Source: Takakia lepidozioides (taxonomy: Eukaryota > Streptophyta > Takakiopsida > Takakiales > Takakiaceae). From it: a stretch of 64,000 nucleotides of DNA. The stretch is taken from positions 48,484,001 to 48,548,000 of the forward strand of contig CM060731.1 in NCBI GenBank assembly GCA_030704615.1. Reading direction: 5' to 3'. Each line of letters begins with the position of its first letter. Position 1 is the stretch's first letter. The translations under genes and the position numbers were made by a program. Of this stretch, positions 11,214-20,393 are shown in pieces. A model generated the notes under the pieces. It did no database searches, was not told the origin of the DNA, and saw nothing but the letters and a program-made list of their open reading frames with translations.

Positions 11214-11420
11214 TCTGCTTTGTGTTTAAATAGTCCTTTGGGCCCAGACCTCCTCTCGAGAGTAGTTACCCGAAGAGGGTTTCTGCTTTGTATTTGAATA
11301 GTCCTCCCCCAGACCTCCTCTCGAGAGTAGTTACGCCGAAGAGGGCTTGGCTTCTGCTTTGTGTTTAGATAGTCCTTCCCCAGACCTCCTCTCGATACTA
11401 GTTATGCCGAAGAGGGCTTG
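11214..11420 (+). repeat. three tandem copies of a ~68-bp unit upstream of the sulfotransferase gene
   Basis: Copies start near 11214, 11282 and 11353. Each reads TCTGCTTTGT, then a TAGTCCT block, CAGACCTCCTCTCGA, AGTTA and CCGAAGAGGG. Copies 1 and 2 carry the palindrome CTCTCGAGAG; copy 3 has lost it. The array lies about 800 bp before the start codon of the downstream gene. Confidence 0.85.
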
Positions 11421-11932
11421 TCTCGTAGATAGAGATCGATCTGGGTGATCTCGATCCACACTGTTGGAACCGCCTAAATTAAACAACATACCCCAGTGAT
11501 AGAATGAGGATAGAATCTGTTGTAAGAGAAAACCTCCAGAGCAACGGCACTAATCAGACTCAGGAAATTATTCCAAGCAATCCTAGACATCAAATTCCTA
11601 GGGACATGCGACAACTCTCCGGCCCTGGATGGGTACAGATTTCAGAGAATATTGTTTAAACTTTCATCCTGCAGTAACCCTTGGAGTCTGAGCGGCATCT
11701 TTGCTGGCCCAATACTTAGATTGAACATTGAGTACAGATAATATGTATGGACCCCCCTATGTAGCTCTAAGAGATTAGGGGAAGAGAAAAGAAAATCGAT
11801 TTTAGCGATTTGGGCCTCTTGAAAAGATTCCGTGGAGTGAGAACCTTGTTAAAGATGCCATATCTGTGATTACTTGCTTGGGAAGTAGTAGTGAACAAGG
11901 TGTTCTCGTAGAGATCAACGGGGCGAGCGCGA

Positions 11933-12215
11933 CTATATAGTGCATGGGGATAAGCTTGCTGAAGGGGGAAGAGTGCTCAGTGTGTGCCTCATCATGGAGT
12001 TCGTAGCGTAGAGTATGTTCTGTGTTTTGTTTTCTAGTTGTTTTACTACTCCGGCGCTCTGATCGATCTGAAGGAACTACTCGTAAAGCACAGATCGACC
12101 GCCTTCATCTTTTTTATGTTTCAAGGCCGTTTTTTGGCCTGCTGATCATTGTGCTGCAACAACCTGGAACCAGACTGATCGCCCAAGCTGTGAGGCTGCA
12201 AAGTGGAAGGAATAG
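11933..12215 (+). promoter_or_regulatory. candidate core promoter and leader with short upstream ORFs
   Basis: CTATATAG at 11933-11940 is a good TATA-box candidate on the correct strand about 275 bp before the sulfotransferase ATG. If transcription starts shortly downstream, the leader would contain short upstream ORFs, for example ATG at 11994 (5 codons) and ATG at 12014 (15 codons), which could dampen translation. A leader intron is also possible. Inferred from position and motif only. Confidence 0.4.
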
Positions 12216-13697
12216 ATGGCCAAAAGCACGATGCGCAGATTCTTACGAGTACTGGGAATAGTTTCGGTTATACAATTTTGGTTTGCTGAAGTAGCCTTAG
12301 TTACAGCAACACAACTTGACAATGCGGCTTGTGAGGCAACGGTGCAAACGTGGTCTCAAATGGAGACAAAAAATGTGGAGGCGGATTTGGCTCAGCAAGA
12401 AACTCATCACAGATTGGAGATACAAAAATTTCTGTTCTTTCTGCATGTTCCTAGAACTGGCGGCCGAACATATAGCGATTGCTTACTCCATCAAATGGTC
12501 GGTCCAAAGCACTGGTGTAACAGCTCTTATGATGAGCTGCGCATTGATCTCAGCAAACCCAATTGCGGATTTTTGGCGACACACCATGATTATAGCATCT
12601 TGAGCAAATTGCCTTCCCACGAGGTATCGGTAGTGACTAGCATGCGTCATCCGCTACACCGCGTTTTAAGTGTGTACGAGTTTGCAGTGGAAGTGGCATC
12701 ACGCTTTTTGAGCGATCCAAGGCTAATCACAATGACAACCAAAATCTGGCCCTGGAAGTATCTAGTCCCTATGCTGCATCAGGACCTATTCGACCGTCGC
12801 GAGGCAAGGATGGGCGCAGTAGAGGTTCCTTCATCAGATCTCTCCTATGATGCACCATCGCTTGTCATGCCCCTAAAGGACTTCATCAATCACCCCATGT
12901 CCCAGGAATTAATACACAATGGTGCGACATTCCAGTTGGCAGGACTCACGAACAACTCGTTCACAGAAGGTGCAGAGACTCTTCGAAACTGTGTTGGACA
13001 CCATCCTCAGCTTGGTCGTCATATACTGAAGGTTGCGAAGAGGAGGTTGGATGCGATGTTGTTTGTGGCACTAACGGAAAGGCATCAGGAATCCGCTACC
13101 ATGTTTGCTCGTGCCATGGCTGACCACAGCTCGATTATACTGCAACCGACATCGGTGTATGACAAGTCACGGTTGCGAGATTTCCAGGACACAAAAAATG
13201 AGAGTACAGAGGAGATTAACTCAGATGATCTCACAGTTCTAAAGGAACAGCAGGTACAAGAGCTGCTCAAGAAATATATCGCATGCACTAGCCGTAAGCA
13301 GCAAGCGAATAAATCTTTTCAAGCCCTTGCTTCTGTCAACTTCTCCAGCGAGCAGCGAAAGCGCCTACCAGAGCAGTTGGTGGAGGAAATCTTGGCACTC
13401 AACAGTTTGGATGTGGAGCTTTATGCCCATGCACAATCTCTCTTTGCCGCACAAAAGCAGCATTTTCTTACGGCCTCGATGCCAGATGCAAGAGGTCGAC
13501 ACTCTGCCAGCCGCTCGAAAACATTGGGGCAAGACGCAATGGGAGATCCGTGGAAGATTGGGCATGGCTGGTTGGTATGTCTTATTGGGCTCACAGTGAC
13601 GGCTGCCTTTCACCTTAGATTCTTCTGTGTTCGACGAAATTCTCCAAGCGCAGGATTGAGGAAGCTATCGAAGGATGCTCATTGCCTACCAGGCTAG
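12216..13697 (+). CDS. TPST: protein-tyrosine sulfotransferase, plant type
   Basis: A single uninterrupted 493-codon frame. Plant TPST transfers sulfate from PAPS to tyrosines of secreted peptide hormones (PSK, PSY and RGF classes) in the Golgi. The N-terminus (residues 7-30) is a hydrophobic signal peptide. HVPRTGGRT (about 77-85) is the 5'-phosphosulfate-binding loop of the sulfotransferase 2/HS6ST fold, and SMRHPLHRVLSVYEF (about 142-156) is the 3'-phosphate-binding segment. A hydrophobic helix near 450-471 followed by RR fits a type I membrane protein with a short cytosolic tail, the known plant topology. Length is close to the ~500 residues of the Arabidopsis protein. The start is the first in-frame ATG before the signal peptide. 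As I recall, angiosperm TPST genes have introns; this copy has none. Confidence 0.9.
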   Translation: MAKSTMRRFLRVLGIVSVIQFWFAEVALVTATQLDNAACEATVQTWSQMETKNVEADLAQQETHHRLEIQKFLFFLHVPRTGGRTYSDCLLHQMVGPKHWCNSSYDELRIDLSKPNCGFLATHHDYSILSKLPSHEVSVVTSMRHPLHRVLSVYEFAVEVASRFLSDPRLITMTTKIWPWKYLVPMLHQDLFDRREARMGAVEVPSSDLSYDAPSLVMPLKDFINHPMSQELIHNGATFQLAGLTNNSFTEGAETLRNCVGHHPQLGRHILKVAKRRLDAMLFVALTERHQESATMFARAMADHSSIILQPTSVYDKSRLRDFQDTKNESTEEINSDDLTVLKEQQVQELLKKYIACTSRKQQANKSFQALASVNFSSEQRKRLPEQLVEEILALNSLDVELYAHAQSLFAAQKQHFLTASMPDARGRHSASRSKTLGQDAMGDPWKIGHGWLVCLIGLTVTAAFHLRFFCVRRNSPSAGLRKLSKDAHCLPG

Positions 13698-15341
13698 TAG
13701 AACAGGATTGTAGTGCATCTGCAGATCATCCCTTCACCAGCTCGAACATGCATTTCCATCATGTACAAGTGTGCTTATATCATTGCCTCGGGTACAACTT
13801 TGAGCAACAGTGTATGCTGCTCGCATTTAGCGTGTACTAAGTTAGTTACTACATTCCTGTCGGGTTTGAACGTTTCATTCACAAGAAAACAAGCAGACAT
13901 TCATGTGATGCACAGGTGCTCGGATAAACATTGTTCAAGCTCATGTGCTTACTTTACCCAGCAAAATTAGGTGTTCCATCTTTCTAGTCACTGCCCTTAT
14001 CATGTACATGTCTAGAAAGCCAATTTGTGTAACATAGTTGCGCAAAGTTCATAGAAATGGTTTAGTCTATATACTTAAGGGATGTGTCATGCCCCCATTG
14101 CAAAGGTGGATCATGTGAAACATTCACAAGGTTTGAAACAAGTTAGCTTTGCAGCTACCAGAGAGACATTTGCAGGCAGGGAAAAGATCCAACATTGGAA
14201 GTATGCAGTTGTGTCTGTAGAGGGACACAGGAAATTAGTGAAACCCCCCACTTGAAACAATAAGCAACATGAGTACAGAGGCAACTATCTAAGCGTCATT
14301 GGTGAGATGGTTGTCTGATATCCAGTTCAAAAAGAGAGCTTTTAGTTTTAGGGTACACGTATAGAGAACATCACCAATAGAGCAAGGATGCATACAAAAA
14401 CCCACAAACTCGAGACACAAACAGCCAGAAGGAAAGCTTCAACTAGGTATATACTGATCATCAGGGAGAGTTGGATTGAGGTAAAAGTAGGTACCCACAT
14501 GGGGATAAGAGGAAAACGTCAATCCCACTTGCCCAATGTTTCATAAGAACAATCAATCACAGACACTATCCCAGGTAAATATTAATGATACAAATTCTTG
14601 GGAAATGCGTGTACAGACTAGAAGAAGAAGGAAGACTCTTGCTGAAGCAAGCGTAACTTTCGGTGTCACATCACCCCGAAGGGCTAGTGCGGCTTGGACT
14701 ATGGTCTAATGGCCGTAACTGAGGGCAATGTGGTTGCCCAACCCTCCCTCAAGGACTCGAAGGCCCCCAGGTACCCACACATTGACCCAGGTACACCCCT
14801 TGTACAGAGACTACTATTGGCACGTTTTTCTCACCCATCTGAGGCCGACATGCTGAACAGAAGACAAGTGAAGGGAATGTTTCTTCAGTTCCAAGATTGC
14901 TAGGCATGTGCAACTTGAAGCCATCTCTGCTCATACATTCGACTCCAGACCATCTGTATCAATCACCAGCTGTCTCTGATACCAATAACAGTGTGAAATA
15001 AGTTCACGAGTTTCTAACATTTCTAGTGCCTCTGATAGAACAAACCTGCCAAACAAACACATAAGCAACAGGCTACCCATCTTTGCCTAAAATTTTGCGA
15101 AGAGATCTGTGTTATATTGGTGTGAACATACAAGACAACCAATTTTCTTTTCACCGGAGACTTCAAATTTTTTTGTGAGATGGCCCTCGTCGAAGAAGGG
15201 CATGAAAGTGTCCCCAAATGCAAAGTCAGAAAATCCTAGACAGCACAAACACAACAAACAGGGAAGCACCTTTCGTTGATCCATCCAAGTCACCAAGACA
15301 AGATTGGGCCCACCATGGTTGCCCATCATCAAATGACAGCT
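13698..15341. other. non-coding stretch downstream of TPST and of the SRPR-beta-like gene
   Basis: It lies between two converging genes, so it should hold both 3' UTRs. Frames in it are short and unconserved. I see no RNA gene or mobile element. Confidence 0.6.
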
Positions 15342-17164
15342 TCATGGCTTCACTTGTTCACGAATGGAAAGTTCCACCTCCTCCACCTTGCCAGTCATGG
15401 CAGAGGCCTCTGTGATGGTTACTTGGTTGGTACATTGTGAGAACTTAAACAACTCCCCTTCTACCCCTAGGGTAATTTCACCGGTAACGTCCGCGGCTGA
15501 AGTAGCTGATCTTGTCGCCCGCACTTCTCACTGTACAAAGAGAACACCAAACATCAAAGCCTTAACCAAATTCCACACCTCTACCTAAGGTCACCTTATT
15601 TGCTCTGCACTGAACGAGACAAGTTTCTGAGCAAGAGTCTCATCTAAGAACTGGGGAGCAACTCTCTCCCGGTATCTGCTGGAGAGACTTGCATAAAAAA
15701 CCAATGCCTCCAGTGGGTTGTTGTCCGGTAGATGATTGCTGGAATTTTCTTACAGGATGTCAAGGGGTTGCTTGCGTGATGTTTTGGTGATTGAGATTCA
15801 AATAAATCACAATGATGAGTAGAACACAGGAGGTGGCACGTCTGGGTAATATTTAATACAAGAAAACAATTCCTTCTGTACAACTCACAACATGAATAAA
15901 TACCTCCTCTTCGTTGCAACCGTTGTTAATTAACTCCAGTAATGGTGCAGAGAGAGCAGAAAGTGAAATCAAAACAAAAAGTAAGGCACCTACATTTCTT
16001 TTTCTAGTTGCTTGTGAATGAACTCCATGGAATGAGCAGTGACTTTGTCCATTTTGTTACAAACAAGTAGCACCGGGATCTTCTTCCTCACCACCACTGC
16101 CAAGTCAGCACCTCTACCTTCATGCATCCCACCTATATCTTGTTAGAAAGACCACCCATTTCTTGTTGAGAGACAAATGTATACTGATGCTTTCATCAAT
16201 AGTGCCTTGAAACACCTCCTTAATTCAAGCTTCAGGTAAGAGAGAGGAAGTGTGTACGGAACAGCAGGTCGAAGGTTGGGCATGAAATCAAGGGCATCCA
16301 CTACAAACACACAAGGCCACGTGCTTGTGGCAGGAAATCGTCGAGCTTGGGCCTTAGTCTGGCATGGCCTGGTACGTCCACAAGGTGGACTGGCTTTATC
16401 TTTCCCTTCTACACCCACAAACCTAGTCATGGTGCATATAAGCAACCATATCATGCTCTACACTCATGTTTAAAGTTACCAATGGGGAAGGATACTTGAT
16501 GTCCATCCTGCTTCTCAGATACCATGGTTGCATTTCACTGTTGTGCTAGCATCTGTTAAGTTCACAGCGTCCTACTTGAATGTGTAAGGCCTAGACAACC
16601 ATTTGAATGGACCCTAACAGTCATCACGCGCCCACATGCAGATCTACAATAAAATATGCTGGTGATGACATTCCTATGTGTATTAGTAGTGAAGTTCAAA
16701 GCATATAGCAGAAATTGATGCATGGATTGAATGACAAAAGACGGGTACCTTGGTTGACTCTGAGTGAAGAATGAAGCAGCCTTCATTAGGTTCCATGGAT
16801 GTTGCCATTCCTTGATGGGTTGTACCATCGCGTAGCTGGAGTCATTCCAATCCAACTTCTCAGGCTACATCATTTTCAAATGGTAATGCATGCTTTTGAA
16901 TTTAAGATAGAATATCACCGTATGTGTGATGGATAAAGGCATGTCAGCCATAGTTTTACTGCATCAGAGCAGACATTCTACTGACAGAAAGCAATCAATG
17001 CCCCACAACTCATGGCCCAAATGATAAGCAAAATTAGAAATTTGGCATACCTGATAAAAGAGCGCAGTCTTCCCAGCTCTACTTAACCCCACAAGTAAAA
17101 TGGTATTTGTCTTCTTCCGGTTGAATGCAACCCAGAAATGCTCTCTTTCATTTGAGTTCTTTGT
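15342..17164 (-). pseudogene. SRPRB: signal recognition particle receptor beta-like GTPase, multi-exon, frame-damaged
   Basis: SRPR-beta is the ER-membrane GTPase that anchors the SRP receptor. Exons placed on the minus strand are 17164-17051, 16835-16749, 16408 to about 16260, 16096-15994 and 15530-15342. Motifs are the P-loop GLSRAGKTALFYQ, LRDGTTHQG, TSMEPNEGCF, the G3 motif in HLVDVPGHARLRPKLDDF, FVVDALDFMPNLRPA, the G4 motif in PVLLVCNKMDK, and the C-terminal SATSAADVTGEITLGVEGE. Damage: two extra bases in a TGTGTG run break LPQARG from FVVDAL (about 16312); one base is missing after the last acceptor (15530-15522); the segment between LRPA and VVRKK could not be placed. No standard transmembrane anchor exon precedes the P-loop exon. 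Instead its first residues, TKNSNERE, resemble the tail of Bax inhibitor-1 (next entry). It may be a pseudogene, or my junctions may be wrong. Confidence 0.72.
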
Positions 17165-17510
17165 CTGCAAAACCAGCAAAATCAACAATGTAAGTGCACC
17201 CAGAAAACACGTGCAACTTTGCAGAGGCTGAACTCTCATGAACAAATTACAATTCGGTTTTCTTGTAGTCTGTTAATGGAAGTGATCCCGGGGACTAAGT
17301 TTTCAGAGATGTCCATAAATCAGCCAGAACAAACAATGCCAATCAGTACAGTCTCTGCTAGATGCACGCAGCCAGGAATCCTATGTATATGCACGGGGGG
17401 GAGGGGAAGAAGGGTATCTGCACTCCATTGCCAATAGGAGCCTAGATTAAACCCTGCTCCAATATAAGCACCCAACTTGACACAAACCTGAACAAAGAAC
17501 AATCACTCAC

Positions 17511-20097
17511 CAGTATGACAAGCAGGCGGAAAAAAAGGAACAACATCCACGAAGAGGTCAAGGGCATGCTTCACGTAGTCAAAGTCACCCCGGTTTGCCC
17601 TCTCAATGATCATTTGGGTGTCGAACAACACATAACCGACAAACAAAAGCAACCCTCCATATATCTGCAATCCACCTCCACCAACACTCATTACAAAGCT
17701 CAACAGACTTAAAAATTCATAATGTATCATGACGACTCAAACAACAAAATATATGATAGAACGACATCTGTTGTATGTTCCCTAGGTTAGAAGCCCTTCA
17801 TGCTGGAGAATAATCCTCATCCTATTCCTTACTCTAGAGATTCACAATATAAAGAGAACAAACATTACCGACGACAAGGAGAAAATAAGCCGCAGATTCT
17901 TAACAGGAGGAGACACCTGTCTGTCAATCTAGGTGTAATTACTGCTCAGCCACATTTAAGCAGAAAGAGGGAGGTAGAGAAGACAGGAAATACCTCCATG
18001 TTGTACATCAAAGCTCCACCACCAAACAACAAGGAGCCAAATTGGAGCAGCATCATGGTGCTAACAACTGATGACAAAACACCACCAAGAAACAAGTACT
18101 CGCGACGTCTTGCTAACAACGCTGCTCCAGAAAAGCAGGCAAAGATGGCCATTGATCCAAGGAATGCCATCACCACAATGCTGCCATATCACATTGAGAA
18201 TCAATACAGGAGTTAGTCTCAACATAAAGAAAACTAAGTATTTATAACCTGGTATCTACCGCTGTACCCGTCCACGTGGAATATTATATTTACCATCTTG
18301 TGCACAAGTAGGAATACACAAAACCTCCTGACATCAAGCTTCACTAATACAGTTAGAACTTGTTTCAGTTAAGAAACTTCTTGGCCAAATATGAGTGTGC
18401 TAAGCATGCACAACAATCTCCATCAGAAACATCTCACAAACGTGATACTCTACTCAAATTTGTTGAGAGAAATCACCCCTTAAAGTCAAACGAGATTAAC
18501 CAAATTAACTCAAGCAAGAGGTGCTTCTTCATATACGAAGTTGATGTATTATTGCCCCAATTCTCTGCTTTCAAACAAACAAAATTCTAATCTCTCATCC
18601 AAACCTAACAACACTTTTGAACTTCACCTGCACTTTTCAAACATCCATACCTTGGGTCGAAGTTAAGGACAGCCTCCACAAGTGTGCCAACAGAGGCACC
18701 TCGACAAAATGCAGCTGCTGCCAACAGCTTCAATCTCTTACCCTGCAAAAAGGAAGCCCATTCGTTTAATAAAAGGATCTGACATCCAGGGTGGAAGGAA
18801 AGGGCACAAAATTCATTTAACTAACATCTTCAAGGAGAGATCATGCTAAGAAATTTGGATTGGAAAACACCATGCCATCAGATATCTGGGCAAAGTGCCC
18901 CAATTACTAACCAAGATCGCACTTAATCCAAAAAGATCAACCAGAAAAAACTTCATAGCTTGATAACTACTGAGTTAGCTTAGGCAGGTAAAACCCCAAT
19001 CAAAGAAGAGACTGTACTCAGCTTGCCATAGCCTTCTGGCTATTGACCAACTGATCAAAGAAGAGAGAAAGAAAGAAAGACGAAACTTAATAACATCCAG
19101 AGAAGAGAATGTACTCATGCCATTCATGGGGAAGGTGTGGCTACAAGCCACAAAGTTGAGCCAATGAAACCAAGTGAAGTGATAAGACCTCCAATGTGCC
19201 ATAGTGTGTGGACATACGCTCCCAGTGCAGACACCAGAAGTGCAGCAGCCAAAGTCATATATACCTGTCACATCCAAATATAAAATTCAAACGTCATAAG
19301 CCCACCATAATAACTACTCTAACTCTACCCAAGGGCTTACTGTGTTGGTATCAAAGAGGAAAACTCATCAGGCAGAGGGTCAGGGAGCAGCCAACTACCA
19401 CCAACTCGGTCTCCAAACAGAATCCCATCACTGTTTTCGACTAGCTACACTGCCGTCAAAGAACCAACTATCGGGAAGCCTTGGTGGTGGTTGTGGTGGT
19501 CCACAACATAATGACTCAAAGGAGATGACCCTCAACATATATGATAGCCTGTTCAAAAAAGCTCGCCTATGGGACCATGTTATAAGATGGTTTTTGCTTC
19601 TACACGGATGCATACCAGATACTACGAGCAGCAGATATGAACTAGGAACACAAAACAGTAAACAACACCACATACTCCAGCGATCAAGCTCCATTCCCGA
19701 CCATAATAACCCTCTGCCACTCCCACATGAACAATTGCGTGTAGACTCCATATAACTCTAGTAAAATCTCTGATCGCTACACCCTAAACAACAATATGCC
19801 CGTGCCACCGCGAAAAATGAACAGACATATACGGAGATAACAGATCACCCTACGTACAATCTGCGATCAAACCTCCCGATTCCAGGAACACCCTTAAAAC
19901 GAGGGGAGGAAACTCGCGATCTGTTCATTCGCTATGTACCTAACACACGAACAGCTCTGGAATAGACAGCGCAGGCAACAATTAAATACCCTCTGCAGAT
20001 GATGCTGCACCGGAGCAGAAATCGAGTTGAAATTCTTGAGCGATCCATAGTTCCACCTGGACGGCCGACCCTCAAAGAACGATGATGCGTAATCCAT
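17511..20097 (-). pseudogene. BI-1: Bax inhibitor-1 (TMBIM6)-like gene, five recognisable exons, frame-damaged
   Basis: BI-1 is a multi-pass ER membrane protein that restrains cell death and ER stress. Exons are 20097-19990, 19264-19115, 18742-18651, 18180-17994 and 17664-17511, all with GT/AG borders and matching phases except the last. The protein starts MDYASSFFEGRPSRWNYGSL and continues with VYMTLAAALLVSALGAYVHT, AAFCRGASVGTLVEAV, GAALLARRREYLFLGG, and GGLLLFVGYVLFDTQMI then GDFDYVKHALDLFVD. Lesions: two in-frame TGA codons end exon 2 (after TPSP), as if CGA had mutated; exon 5 has seven T where six would give VVPFFRLLVIL and a 153-bp in-phase exon. The usual C-terminal LKNS..KE tail is not in exon 5; the best match (TKNSNERE) opens the SRPR-beta P-loop exon 345 bp further on. 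All other residues are well conserved, so decay is recent or partly sequence error. Confidence 0.8.
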
Positions 20098-20393
20098 ACC
20101 AACAAACTAGAGCCGATCAGCAACGAGCAGTCTGTTCTCGTACCCACAATTCTGATCAAAACCTCAGAAACCCAATGCAACCAACACTGCAAACGACTTC
20201 ACCAATCCCTCCACACGGACCTTCCAACTCTTTTAGCAGCAATTCGATCTAATTACCATGGGGACATGTCATACCACACTGTACCATGTACCATGCCCAT
20301 GCCCATGCCATGGAATAGCATAGAGTTCGTATAGTAGAAACTAGAAACAGCACAGAGAGAGAGACAGCTTGGGAATGTAAGGCCTTGTGAGCG
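20098..20393. promoter_or_regulatory. bidirectional promoter-sized gap between BI-1-like and Tim17-like genes
   Basis: Only 296 bp separate the divergent start codons at 20097 (minus) and 20394 (plus), so both promoters and leaders must fit here. A short tandem CCATGC/CCATGT stretch lies at about 20283-20311. No clear TATA box was found. Confidence 0.5.

Noticed and set aside
12022-12261. 79-codon frame overlapping the TPST start
   Set aside because: It begins at GTG rather than ATG and has no recognisable features.
16964-17245. Separate SRPR-beta start with its own membrane anchor (frame from 17245 containing ALTLLILLVL)
   Set aside because: Kept as an alternative, not annotated: the hydrophobic run coincides with a T-rich intron end and branch-point-like sequence before TTTTGCAG, and it does not resemble known SRPR-beta anchors.
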